Shown: piece by piece, positions 43,488 to 54,950 of the stretch
Layout: the number at the start of each line of letters is the position of its first letter
Position numbering within the stretch: position 1 is the stretch's first letter
Origin: Lunularia cruciata
Lineage: Eukaryota > Streptophyta > Marchantiopsida > Lunulariales > Lunulariaceae
Direction: 5' to 3'
DNA: 64,000 nt
Assembly: GCA_948567375.1 (NCBI GenBank)
Contig: OX419759.1
Coordinates: 36,371,493-36,435,492, forward strand
Program-made: the position numbers and the translations under genes
Notes under the pieces: model-generated
Database searches by the model: none
Told to the model about the DNA's origin: nothing
What the model saw: the letters and a program-made list of their open reading frames with translations, nothing else

Positions 43488-44082
43488 TGTGATTTTCTAA
43501 AGAGAAGAGAAACACCCAAAGAAACATAAGAAACACATAAGGTTTCCTTCCTCAATACTCCGATGCTCCAAAGGAGCACCTTGTCTTTATTATATAGCAA
43601 AGAGGATCTATTCAAAGGGAGCTACACCCTTGGATCAAATATATGGATTGGTGATATGTTAGCAAGCTCCACTCTTAGATTAGATGCATGGATGGATGCA
43701 TGTTGATCCTTGTGCTATTTGGTTGGTCAAACAAGTTTGACCAAAGGGAATCTTTGAAGAAACTTCTTATAGGAAGCTCAGAAAAGCATGGGTGAGGTAT
43801 CTTTAGAAAGTTCTCAATAAGACAAAAGAAAGAGAAGATAATGCAATGCTCTCCCTTGCAAGGGTAATGATTTTCTATTTTTTGAAGCCTAATTCATCCG
43901 TTTAGGCCTTTTAAATTGGCTCTAAAGTTTTTAGGGTGTTTTTGGCCTTTGCACTATTAGAGAAAGTACATTTTTTGTGACACCTCTATCTGATCTACTT
44001 AGATCGTCATAGATAATATTTGTAAAGATATTACCAAGCCAATTTCCATCTCTATATAATTTGACTAGCTAATGGTATTATA
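43488..44082 (-). repeat. 5' LTR of chromovirus D
   Basis: TGTGATTTTC...GCTAATGGTATTATA on the plus strand, equivalent to the TGTAATACCATTAGC start of element C with a G-to-A change in the terminal dinucleotide. TATA box CTTTATTATATAGC (plus view) is near 43584. Confidence 0.85.
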
Positions 44083-45038
44083 GTATGCAAAACCTCATAA
44101 CACTTTCTTCTTTGTACTTTTGCTAGTTTACTAAAAAAAAAAGGAATATTTTGAAAAATCTCACTATAAAAAAGTTAGCAGATGTGAGTCAAAATTCCCT
44201 AATACAAGGTCAAGCTAGGATTCAAGATTTTACATCCTTGCCAAGAAAAAAACAAAGAAGTGAATAAACAGTACAAGGATTATCTATCTATCAAAGAAGA
44301 CTTCAAACCTATGGTCCAATCAAAAGGCAAAGAGGAAAAGGATGGAATTTTATTTTAGGCTCAAGAAGACAAACCATCTCTCATCCACTACAATATTATC
44401 CATAGAGAATAAGACCACTCTTCTACTTCCATCATGTATGTCTCTAAGACTAGTTCATCAAGAATTGACAAAAAAAAATTAAAGTAAAGGTGCAAAGAGT
44501 ACCCAAATACCCAAAGTTACTAGAAATACCATCTCTTCCATATATAATATGCCTATTCTTCCATGAAAAATTGGTAAAAATTTTAGTCTGTGTTCAAAGT
44601 CCATTTTAACACACTCAAAAGTCCTAAGTCTAATGATCCTCCTCTCAAAGCTCCCAAATTTGATGGGAAGATAAAATAAGGAGGACCATGTGAAGTAGGT
44701 AAGTGGTAAATCAATGAGCTATATTGTATAGGAGTATATAAATTGCTATGAGTGGATTTTTAAAAGAAGAAGGTTATCCACATGAAGGATATAATCTACA
44801 AGGGTGGAATTTAAAAAGCATGTGATAAAATCCTCATAACCTATTGACACTCAAAAGAATGTGTAATTCATCTATACAAGCAATACACACCTTTAGAAAT
44901 GAAAACTAAGGGGAGATACTTACAAAGACCTTTAATACCTTGACTCTCAAGCCTAAAGGATAAAGCTTGCTTGTTAAGGGGTCAAAGGTTTGCCTAATAT
45001 GGTATACAAAGCCTAAAATGTACTTGTTTCCAAGTAGT
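44083..45038. other. Unassigned AT-rich DNA
   Basis: No gene or repeat recognised. Confidence 0.4.
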
Positions 45039-45172
45039 GAAAGATACAACTTGGCATGGCCAATATCATATACAAAGAGCTAAAAAATGAGCCATGCCAA
45101 GGAGGGAAAGATATAACTTGGCATGGACAATGCAATAGACAAAAGAGCTAAAATATGAGCCATGATAAACAA
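45039..45172. repeat. 67-bp tandem duplication
   Basis: GAAAGATA(C/T)AACTTGGCATGG starts at 45039 and 45106. Both units continue through AGAGCTAAAA and ATGAGCCATG. Confidence 0.82.
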
Positions 45173-46671
45173 AGATCTTTGTTAGCTTGTTAGGGATCTC
45201 TCTATGTGTATTGGTAATTCATTGAAGAAAATTTAGGCTTCTTATGAGAAGTTTTGATGGTAGTAATGGAAACAAAGAGAACTATAGAAGGACCACAAAA
45301 AATTATTAAGACTTGCAAAGAATCCACTAGCCTCCTTAAACACTCTAGAATAAATGCATATGAGAATGATTTTACAAGCTTCCTCAACATTTACCTACAA
45401 AACATTCAATTTGGATGGATATTTCAAAATGCTCTAATGCAAAGAGATACACCTTTAAAATTGCCAATATAAAACTCTGATTTGATGATACTAAGATAGT
45501 GTTAAAAGTGAGAATGATGTTGAAGGACAATGGTATGGCTGATAGGGTGTAATAAGATCTTCCTAATAGCAATCGGGTGTGGATCTATATTTTCCTCCAC
45601 AATGAGAATTGAAGTAATAATTAGCACTATATCTCAAGTTGATACTCTAAAACTTCTTATGGTAGTCCTTCTTCAAAAGGAGGAAAATATTTTTTTTAGT
45701 AGGACTACTTATAGACAAAGTGTGTAGGCTTATATAGCTTTGTTATACTCATTAGCCTGACCCAAGGTTCTATATTATTGTAACTAAGTAGAATCTATTA
45801 TATCCTATGATTGAAAGTATCTCCTAAACCATGTAAAAATTTAGACTCCTCCTAAAAGGTAGCACACTCCTAAAAGGTAACTTGTAATATTCAAAATCCT
45901 CTCTTTACTTCCATGTATCCCTCTAATATAAAAAAGATGTCATTGTGGAAGTAAGAGAATTGAGAACCATGTTAACTCATACAAGAGATCTTGTACCAAT
46001 CTATTGATTGATAAGAAAAAGCTTGCCTATCTTTATCATTAAACGCACAAGGAAATATATAACATAAGCATGGAAATATATATAACTAAAATATAACTTA
46101 TTGGGAATACTAATCACTTTCATGACTCAATTGGTATATGAAAAATAAAAAGATTAATTTAGCTTCTATAATCCTTAATATTAACAATCTTGATGTGGTT
46201 TCTTGGCTCATATCAACATTACAAGTGGTCTCATCATAATCCTTGTGCATGATGTATCTTGTATACTATATTTTTTTGTCCTTTGTGAGATAAAGAATCT
46301 ATAATATATTTGATATGGTGTATCTGTTGCCTCTCTAGGTGGTCTAAGATGTGAAGTGAAGCAATAGCACAAAAAAGCATATAAATAGCACGGGATACTC
46401 TATCATATATCTCCTAATACTTATAAAACTATAGCACACTTAAATCACATCTCACCTCACATGAGTATAACCCACTAAAATCACACTTCACATGAGTATA
46501 TGCTAACTTCCAAAACCCAAAAAACGATATACAGTCTATAGTTTGTGAACTAGATTCCAATAGAATGAAGGTAAAAAATATTAAAGAAATTAGAAACAAA
46601 AAGAATCCTAAACACTCACATATAACAATTATCTCCAAACACTAAATGTCTAACTATATCTCGTATTGGTT
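45173..46671. other. Unassigned AT-rich DNA
   Basis: Open frames reach at most about 72 codons and show no motif. Nothing recognised. Confidence 0.4.
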
Positions 46672-46989
46672 TTAGAAATCTTCGTAGCCTCCATATTGGA
46701 TAACAATACCACCAAAACTTCTTTTTTTTAAATAAACATTTCTCTGTAAGGTCACTCTTATCTCCCCTTCCCATTTGCATAGAGATATTAGATGAAAACC
46801 GGAATGTCCCATTTGCTTTTCTATTCCCACGGGTGACTTGTGTAGTTTTGTCTCTAATCTCGTGAATGTACTGCTCGAGGGCTTTTGAAGCTTGTCGGAG
46901 TAGCTATGTATAAAAGCAGTTGCTACGAGAATAAATTGAAGTATTTCTTCTCCCAGGAAACTTCCGGTGAAACTTCTTGTATCAAACAA
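46672..46989 (-). CDS. Hypothetical ORF, 105 codons
   Basis: An ATG-initiated open frame on the minus strand with a hydrophobic stretch near residues 14-28 (EEILQFILVATAFIH) and a basic middle. I do not recognise a family. GC is somewhat higher than in the surrounding DNA and the frame is the longest within several kilobases, but a chance ORF or an exon remnant is equally possible. No neighbour suggests a role. Confidence 0.18.
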   Translation of the reverse strand: MFDTRSFTGSFLGEEILQFILVATAFIHSYSDKLQKPSSSTFTRLETKLHKSPVGIEKQMGHSGFHLISLCKWEGEIRVTLQRNVYLKKRSFGGIVIQYGGYEDF

Positions 46990-48640
46990 GAAAAGGTTAA
47001 TCCTCTATAGAACTAATTATTGTCGACAGTGTGGTGGGGAACAAACCATGTTGTCCAGATTGTTATGGGAGTCAAAAGTTATTCAAAATCTTGCTAATTG
47101 CAGGAGGTGTCCAAGGGACTGAACCAGATATCTAAAATATGAAGCAAGTTGAGAGGAGGAGGATATATTGTGGATCGTGACGATGTTTCACCGCAAGTCG
47201 AGTACACTCAAGCATGACACCAGAAGGTAGGTGCGTCTGGTGCATCTACAGAGTGTCCTATCCAAATGTTCAACCAGGTAGGCATATTTTCATTGATACA
47301 CGTTGAAGGTATGCAACATGAAATCATATTTGAAGTTCATGGACAATGATTATTACCATTACAAATTGACGTGGAAGGAGATATGGACTCCCGTACACAT
47401 ACGACTTGTTGTGTAGCATTTCGTAGAAGACCACGTGACCTTTCGGTGAGAAATGATGCTCATTTCAACAGTTAAATCAGAAAGCTTACTTCTAAATACA
47501 ACGTGTAACTATACCGAGATAATCATAACAATAGGGGTTTCAAAAATCACTTTGCGATTAATATGATAAAAATAAAACATGACGTGCCCGAATCGATACC
47601 CGTAAAATATCAGCAAGGAAATTTACGCTAAATTATGTTAAAATCCCCCTTACCGTAAAAGATTTAGGGATCACGAAAATAGTGATCCGTTAAATATTTA
47701 CAAGTTTGTACTAGTATATGAATGCTTTAATTGGAACTTTCTCTTGTCCATGTATATCATTGGTGTCTCTTTTTCCCCTTTCAGATACAGTTTTAGTATC
47801 GATTTTTCAATATACCAAGTAATTCTCTCGGGACTTCAGATTGTAATATTAATTAGATAACTTTGATAATTGAATGCTTTTGAAACTTTCATCTCCTATT
47901 AATTTCCGGGAAACCCATGGGAAAACAAATGTCACCTGTAAGTATACTTGGTTTCTATTATTGAGACCCCCTAGTGATCCCCTTGGTAAATTTTAGCTAA
48001 AATTGTGATACATTATTGTTCATATGTGATCAGAGAAATTTATAGATACGCAAACTCTCTCCTTTGAGTCCTTCTCCTTCTTGAAACTCTTTCCGTACCA
48101 TGAAGATGCCTATACCCAAACACTATTCCAAGATGTTTATAGAGTTGCTTTGATTCTCACAATCCTATAGACAGAAGACGAAGCTAACTTTGGATAGCAA
48201 AGCACTGAAAACTAAACAAAAACCTCAACTTGCAAACAACTTATCATTGCCTCTTCATGTATTGGAAATCCAAGATAGAATAGAGGGCCAAATAGAATAC
48301 CATGAAGGAAAAAGAGAGTACAAAAGCATATAGATATGCATATGGAGTAACCGAGCTTAAGACCCAAGCCAAAAGCGTCCAAAGCTTGAGAAATAATAGC
48401 CGAAGCACTACATGGAAAAATAACCAAAGCAGTCCACTAGGTAACCTACTCTTGAACGGTATGATATAGATCTAAAGGTATGTCTAGTAGACGAAGAGGG
48501 AGAGGCCTAAATGCATTGGGAACTCTTACTACCATTGCTTGTCAATAAAGATCCAATGCTTATGAGCTATGTAAGGTGATAGATGCCTACGATTGATAGT
48601 AAGAGGTGAGCATGGCTGCAAATATAACTAGTACTCCTCT
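46990..48640. other. Unassigned DNA
   Basis: No gene recognised. 47030-47500 has more balanced composition and may be unique sequence. The stretch 48212-48427 is open on the minus strand but carries no motif. Confidence 0.4.
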
Positions 48641-49260
48641 CTGTTTTAGGGAACCCTATGCTGCATCACAAAGGGATTGTCAAAATGGTGATAGAAATGG
48701 CCAAAGATCTCCACTGCCAATAGGAAAAAGATATCGGAGGCAAGCCGTGGAGCATAATGGTACTCCTTCCCCCTAGTGGCAATGATCGCTGCAACACTTG
48801 CATGTGAGCCTGCTCTAACCAAGAACTTTAGCCGAAGAGGATTCACGATCAACACATCATAAAGGGTACATTGGCTATCCATGAATGTAACTAAGTTTGC
48901 CCTCACCCTTTGAGAAGGAGGTCCCAATAGGTCCAACCAACGCTCGATCTGAACCTAAGAATGAGTGGATCATAAGATTTGTGTTACTATGTCCTAGAGG
49001 GTATAGTGAGCTTTGGTAGGCTCTCCACCCATAGCATAATGCAAAATGTGGAATGCCTTGTGTGTCCAATGTAGCCTCACATGTGCATTGGTTTGATAGC
49101 CTTAGAAGTGTTGGATGTGGTAATCGTCATCGGAGTGTTGTGGTAAACTCCTCCAAAGTAAACCAAAAATCCTCTATCAAAGAAGAGGAGTAAAGCCACG
49201 CATGGGATCATTTCCCTCCACATGAGAGAATCCTAACTCTATCGAGAACAAACACATCAA
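48640..49260 (-). pseudogene. Non-LTR retrotransposon C-terminal fragment (zinc knuckle and restriction-like endonuclease-type domain), second family
   Basis: The minus strand from about 49200 reads RLPHPTLLRLSN, then CEATLDTQGIPHFALC, a knuckle of the C-(x)-L-D-x-x-G-x-H-x-x-x-C kind. After a frame change come RVRANLVTFMDSQC, LYDVLIVNPLRLKFLVRAG, GKEYHYAP and FLLAVEIFGHFYHHFD (48646-48936, open). The order zinc knuckle, R-A-(D/N)-L, D-V-x-(V/I)-x-(D/N)-P, K-x-Y, (P)LA-(V/I)-E-(I/T)-FG matches the C-terminus of the element at 2-1144, though the sequences differ enough to be separate families. RADL is RANL here, so a catalytic Asp is lost. A fragment of the same family may lie near 31940. Confidence 0.6.
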
Positions 49261-50810
49261 TGAAGATGTTAGTAAGGGTACAAGTGTGCATACTCTCATT
49301 AAGATATGCTTGACTCTTCATAGAGTCTTAGGATACAAAGTCACTTTGTGTAGTCATTTTAACCATCAATACGCATATCAATTAAGAATTTTTGGTCACA
49401 AGAATTCATATTTTAATCTAGTTCATCCAATCATACTTTAATCTAGTTCATCCACTTTAAATAGCCTCATTGACCAATCTATCAACACTAGGTTCAATCA
49501 ACTACATCTTCGTTGTATGCATGAAATCTACATATAAAGGAAAACTACACTTTCTTGTTAAATCATAACTCTCAAACATAATAAGCTAGAACCACTTGAA
49601 ATGGTCTCAACAAACAAATGATCCAACATAAGGGCAATCATCAACTACTACCGTGGTATGAACTTTTATAGGAGAAGAGTAACTACAAATCGTCCTTGGA
49701 CACGAGAGTTTCATGGACTTGTGAGGATTTTCATCGACCATCAATGGTCAGAAAAGGCAACGGATCAACGGGAGGGGCCCTCAATAGGGCATCTTGGTTG
49801 AGAAAGCTTTGGCAGTGAGGCTGGTCCTGAGATAACATGTCCCACAAAATCTAGCCTGCCATTCCCAAACCGTCCATAGAAAAACACTGTGGTGAAATTG
49901 GAAGTCTCATTATGTATCGAGGTAAAATCAGGAAGGGCAAGGGGGATTTAAGAGTCATGTGTGTGAAATGATAAATAAATCTAATTAGTACGCAGGGTGT
50001 TGTAAAGAGTTACCCGGTGGAAGTAAGGAGGTCTTGATTTACCCGTAATTAAAGCTTATCATCTCCCATACACACCCAAAACCCCATAGTGAATTGGTGG
50101 CTCAGGCTTTTTACCGCCCGTCGAGAATATCATGGGATGTGACGCTTACCCCATATTTCAAAATGTATAAACCCGGTTTCACCGACCATCAAAAATTCAA
50201 GAACCCCATATGTTTTCAAACGGGACCCGAGAACTCTCTAACTGAGACGACTTAATTAACAAACTCCTGCTCGGCTCTCCCCACAACGAAAAGCTACCAT
50301 TGTCCCTTGGACGCGTTAACCAATGGAACGCCATTTAGTAGACTCCTCTTTGCCTGGACTAAGAAAGGCTGTCCCGTGCTGTCCAATTTGTTTTAAGCAG
50401 AGCAGATCTAGGAGGCCATGAGCATTTCTCACGTGTACGGACCATCAACAAAGATACTCAATCATGAACGTCTGCGATGCTAGCAATAAAATTATTATCG
50501 AGGAGATATCAACATATTGAACATGTGCGTGTAAGTACTGGCCTGTCTGCCACTGGAGATATCATTGGGATCTTGTTTTGTACAGTGTTCGCTTTCTATT
50601 CTATGCTTTCTTACCGAACCCCACGCATGCGAAAAGACTATTCATAGACTAACCACAGTAGGTTCTTCTTGCTTCATCTTTTTCTTCTTCTTGTTGTCAT
50701 CGGCGGGAAAAGGCTGATGCTTCAGTTCGTGTGTGGTCTCTTTCTCCTATTAGTTGGGTCTCGTGCTCATTATCCCTTTTGCATTTCTTTTTTCAAGTTC
50801 CTTCGGGTAT
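49261..50810. other. Unassigned DNA
   Basis: A 25-bp direct repeat (TAATCTAGTTCATCCA, near 49415 and 49440) is the only structure seen. No gene. GC content increases after 50000. Confidence 0.4.
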
Positions 50811-50811
50811 T

Positions 50812-50880
50812 TAGAGTTATCTCTCGATATAGTGACACTCTGTTATAGTGACTTCCTCGATATAGTGACAGTATTTCCAA
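50812..50880. repeat. Left terminal and subterminal repeats of the pogo/Tigger element
   Basis: The terminal repeat is followed by further TATAGTGAC copies (about 50829, 50844 and 50860), probably transposase-binding or internalised terminal motifs. TCTCGATATAGTGACA and CCTCGATATAGTGACA both occur within 50 bp. Confidence 0.75.
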
Positions 50881-51191
50881 AACAATTGTAATTTGTATGG
50901 GAGACGATAGCAAATAGTGAGGGGGTGTCACTATTTACCAATAGTGATAGATGATGGCCACTCCAGTGTGTTTACAATGCACATAAATCATGGGTGAAGA
51001 AGTTGGCATTCAAACTTTATTAAAAATGATCGTTTCTAAAGCACGATAAAGGACTTGCTAGAAGCTTGCTTCAGACTCTCCAACTTGGTGATGTTGTGGT
51101 CCTTCGCAAGACATTTTTGGAGCTGGTAAAGAGCCTGATGCAGATCATTATTGATAGCAAATTTTGATGAGTATGATGATGAAGGTGCAGA

Positions 51192-52949
51192 TTAGGATAG
51201 ATAATTTTGCACTGCTTCGACTCCTGTAAGAGCAGTCCAGATTGACACCAGATCCGCAATGTCATCATCATCAAAATCAGCAGGCGCTATCAGGTCACCA
51301 GACGAGATCAGAACACTCTCGATGATCTCAGTCTCATCAATTTCCAAACTGCCTGTTGGTTCATCCTTGTCGAAGTCGATCAATTCCGCCACATCTCCCA
51401 TGATACCAAGCAAGTCCGCAAAGACATCATGCATTTGAACCGATGATATCGTATTAACTAGATCGACAACAACATCCTCGTCTTCGCTGAAGGCTGGAGC
51501 AAGGCGATCAATATCATTGTTGGAATTTGCAGCACTGTCCAACGGCAGGACATTCGCCTTTAAGAAGCATCATCGGATGGTATTTTCAGAAATGTTATCG
51601 TGTGCCTCTTGAAGCCAGTGAAGAACATTTTGCATATGTGTGTGTTGGTGATTAGAATGATTCATGGGCGTCTCATCACGTGAGCACTGCCACAGCTCAT
51701 ATTCATTGAGTAGTGAGCAAAGCATCGCCTCGCGATGCCCTGCCTTTAGTGAGCGAATGATCCCTTGATCTAGTGGTTGGTAGTTGCTCATCGCGTTTGG
51801 TGGGGAAAATAGGATCGTAATCACTTTGAAGGTGAATGATGTCTGCACGGAACCTGTTGTGTCCAACACTTTTGCAACAAAGATCTGTGAGCTGCAATTG
51901 TCAAGTAAAATGTAGAAATGTGTTCACCTTCTTAATACTTCCCGATTGATTCTATGGAAGAGGCGCAACATGGAAGATCCATCTTGCCATCCCTTGGCCT
52001 GACTGTCATAAACAACGTTGAATGTTCCATCGATGTCTATGCTTTTAAGAGCACGGAGGCTGTTTTGACCTCCCGATCACCTGAACAATTAGTTTTTCAC
52101 CTGCTGCACTCACGATTGGGGTGATCATAATGTGATCTTTGCATTGCTTTACTCCCCGACCATCATTGTTAGTGGTCACATATGTTCGTGAAGACGTGGT
52201 GCGATGCTGGAGAGCGGTTTTGTCAATATTCCAAATATCCTTCAATGGTATATTTTCCAAACGTTGGCGAATATCAGCAAGCCACCTGTCGATTGTTGTT
52301 GTGTCTGTTGAATTATGCTCACCGCAACGTCGCCTGCTGGTAGTCCCTTTACAAGCGAGAAAGTTTTGAAGCCATCCATTTGACGCCTTGAAGGAGACCA
52401 AATACTCCTTAAGTATGAGAGTAAGGCCACCCTCATATTCGCTCAGTATTTTATCTCAAAATTCTAGAGCCTTGGCCTGAAGAACCTCTCCGGTGACGTT
52501 GAGATTAGGTGCGTCAATTTCAACTTGAACATGCCACTAATGCAACATATTTTTGAGAGTTTTTGAGCCAAATGTCCTCAGGTTCTTTTTGGATCTGTTG
52601 ATTACAGACTTCTCGATCTCAGCCTTGATTAGTTCAGATTTTTTCATGATGCGGTTCACCATAGGCTGTGACCTCTGAAGTGAAGGGTAGCTTCAACCTA
52701 GGACTTCCCAGCTTGGACGAAGTTAATCACATTCAGCTTTTGACTTAGACTCATTCTCACCATGCTTTTGCTCTTCTTATTGGTGTTAGTCATCGATTTT
52801 GATTCTACTATAGGAGCGCAATGCTTTATGAAATGTATATTCTCTTGGGATCCCTTCACAACAGGCCAACCGTAGTTTTCCATCGAGAAAAACTTCACAT
52901 AGTCGGACTTGTCATAGTGACACCTAGATGCCGCACCAATAGGTGTCAC
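51192..52949 (-). pseudogene. pogo/Tigger transposase (psq HTH, CENP-B-like HTH, DDE_1), inactive
   Basis: Read on the minus strand: RMSLSQKLNVINFVQAGKS (52698-52760) is the N-terminal psq-type helix-turn-helix. FKASNGWLQNFLACKG and SRRRCGEHNSTDTT (52260-52401) are the second, CENP-B/Tc5-type DNA-binding domain. DIWNIDKTALQHR holds the first catalytic Asp (usual motif N-x-DET). In shifted frame, YILLDNCSSQ near 51900 has the second, where a His is usual after the Asn-x-x. NYQPLDQGIIRSLKAGHR (51790-51850) has the third. One nonsense codon follows NTIR near 51568, then a very acidic C-terminal region (51192-51542, D/E-rich, 116 codons). At least two frame shifts and several stops make it non-functional. 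It would act on the terminal repeats around it. Confidence 0.9.
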
Positions 52950-53078
52950 TATATCGAGGGATAACTCTGTACCTCGTAGTTTTCCATCGAGAAAAACTTC
53001 ACATAGTCGGACTTGTCATAGTGACACCTAGATGCCGCACCAATAGGTGTCACTATATCGAGGGATAACTCTGTACCT
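52871..53078. repeat. 104-bp tandem duplication of the right transposon end
   Basis: CGTAGTTTTCCATCGAGAAA begins at 52871 and again at 52975; the copies look identical throughout. Each unit holds the hairpin AGTGACACCTA...TAGGTGTCACT, the terminal repeat and the flanking TACCTCG. The identity shows the duplication is far younger than the transposase decay. Confidence 0.95.
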
Positions 53079-54660
53079 CGTTTCTGTCCCGTGATATACA
53101 TTTTACGAATCGGTGCTATGCACGTAACCTACATTATTTGAAACTCAAACTGTGAAAAGCGTGAGAACCAAATCGGCTAGGTAAGAAAAATATCTTTAAT
53201 ATGGTTTGGCTCTTCTTTTGTGCTTGAACTGGGAGATAGTTTTATTCACTTGCGAAACGCATCACATGCGGTCATATATCATCAAGTCGATGGTGTTTAC
53301 ACATGACCATTCTCAAGTCGTCCAAATGTTTTTTTGGTTTCATTGAAGTTTGCATATAAGAAGAAATGTACGTCATAAGATCCTTTGGGTTCCTGCCATG
53401 GGCTACCTTTTCTAAGGCATAGCCTTTATTTTTCGGTGCCTATTTGCCCCTTTACATATACTGGACTCTTCTTCTTTATTTGCACTTTTTGGTAAGCCTG
53501 TATTCCTCTTTTCCTTCGGAATATTTTATTGGGCCTGTTGGCCTTTCTCTCGCGTCTTCGTTATGGTGGGTTCCTGTACCCGGCTTGAAACCCGGTGACA
53601 AAGAGTAGAGTAGAGCAGATTGATTGTATTTAAGATTCATCATGAAGTATCCCACCAACTGTATCTCTCGATATAAAATAATTTTTTAATCAACTGTAAA
53701 GTCCACGGCTTCGGGTTGGACCACTTTTTTAGACTTTTATCTAAAAGCAAGAACCTGGAGATCACTCGTAATCCTTTTAGCGGTGCCAATTTTTGTTCCT
53801 TTATTGATACTTCAGTTTCTTCACCTGCCAACCTTGCTATCCGGGCTCTATTGTTTACCGGATATGAATTGTAAGTATAAAATTTGGACCAACAGTCGGC
53901 TACTTATCAACTTATGACATTCTAATAGGAGACCTGTTAAGACTCTCATTAAGAGGTGAGTAATTTATAACTTCTGAATGTCTTGGTGGGGCTCCCATTT
54001 CATTTTATCGAGCATATCTGATCAGTCAGAAAATGTATTGTAACTCGATATCCTATGGAATAGGCCATTTCGACCAAGTACCACTAATATTGAGAATTTT
54101 CAAAGCCCGACCACAATCGCAAATAGACTCAATATCACAAAAGTTAGAACAATGTAGCTTTGCATGATTGGATCTTTTGTATTGGTCGAAAACGAAATAT
54201 CCACAGAAAAATATAATTTTTTTCCAGTTCTCTGTTGGAAATTAGTCAAAAAATTTGATCTTAAAATTTGAAATTTGATTTACTTACATCATGTTTACTA
54301 AGTCATTTAAAATTTCCACCAACTGCAGTAGGAATTAAACTAGGAATTTCAAAGATAATACAATGCTTCTTCCAAAAGTAATGATGGGATGTCTATTTTC
54401 ATCACTTATGGATACTCATATCATAAAAGGTATTCTGAAATTTCTTTTACCTCCTCTCAAGGAAAAACTTCTGTACAGATTTGCTTTTTATACGTACAAC
54501 ATGGATGATTAAAACACATTCCTTGTAATGTTTATAATAAATACCTATAGTGCAGCATAAAAATCAAACATAAATCATGTTAGTTTCTAGGTACAACATT
54601 TAGCAAAAAATTGGGTAAAACGTAAGACTTTGACAATCGTAGGTTGGGTAACAGGATCAA
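53079..54660. other. Unassigned DNA
   Basis: No gene or family recognised. Pyrimidine-rich on the plus strand from about 53390 to 53590. Confidence 0.4.
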
Positions 54661-54665
54661 ACTTA

Positions 54666-54739
54666 AGTGCATTGGTTCTAGTGGCACAATTCTCTTGCTT
54701 AGGATGCAAGAGGTCCGGAGTTCCGTCTCGGAATGGCCC
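54666..54739 (+). pseudogene. tRNA-Pro(AGG)-like remnant
   Basis: TTGGTTCTAGTGGCA (D-arm region), then CTTGC-TTAGGAT-GCAAG (perfect 5-bp anticodon stem, loop with AGG), AGGTCC (variable region), and a degraded T-arm CGGAGTTCCGTCTCG follow each other as in plant tRNA-Pro(AGG). The acceptor strands AGTGCAT and ATGGCCC pair only partly, and the T-loop GTTCGA is GTTCCG. It is a pseudogene, or the head of a tRNA-derived SINE. Confidence 0.65.
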
Positions 54740-54950
54740 CAGTTCAATTTATTAGTTTATTGGACATCATAGTGCCTCCCTTGCCAGATTTTGGTACATA
54801 ATATCCTGTTCATGGCTCACCCACGAAGATTAAAATTGAACCGGGTGTTTGATAAGACAACAGAAAGGAATTTGCAAAGATTGTGATTGTCATTCGCTGC
54901 ATGAGTAGGGCCGCAAGAATAAGCTGCTGGAACCCTACAGAAGTGGATTT
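54740..54950. other. Sequence downstream of the tRNA-like remnant
   Basis: It could be the body of a SINE, but no second copy exists in the window to show this. Confidence 0.3.

Larger units (their letters stand above)
33005..44082 (-). mobile_element. Chromovirus D (Ty3/gypsy, family 2), interrupted by element E and its nested insertions
   Basis: LTRs at 33005-33604 and 43488-44082 bracket, on the minus strand, leader, gag, protease N-terminus, [insertion 36848-41660], protease C-terminus, RT, RNase H, integrase, chromodomain and purine tract. Without the insertion it is about 6.3 kb. Primer site ATGGTATCAAAGCAGG (43472-43487) lies next to the 5' LTR. The flanking 5-mers (CTAAA and GTATG) do not match, so the ends have diverged or rearranged. 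It supplies the gag and protease sequence that element C lacks. Confidence 0.85.
50811..53078 (-). mobile_element. pogo/Tigger-type (Tc1/mariner superfamily) DNA transposon
   Basis: The left end (near 50814) reads AGAGTTATCTCTCGATATAG and continues TGACAC; the right end in reverse complement reads CAGAGTTATCCCTCGATATA and continues GTGACAC, preceded by TA. These are terminal inverted repeats of about 28 bp with the C-A-G start and TA target expected for Tigger/pogo. The minus strand encodes a broken transposase (51192-52949). The 104-bp right end is present twice in tandem (52871-52974 and 52975-53078). The element is about 2.2 kb. Confidence 0.88.

Noticed and set aside
50113-50122. ACCGCCCGTC, as at the 3' end of 18S rRNA
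   Set aside because: The match is ten bases with unrelated flanks.
51703-52436. Additional open frames overlapping the Tigger transposase (51703-51897, 52139-52369, 52242-52436)
   Set aside because: They are alternative-frame shadows of the recognised transposase segments.
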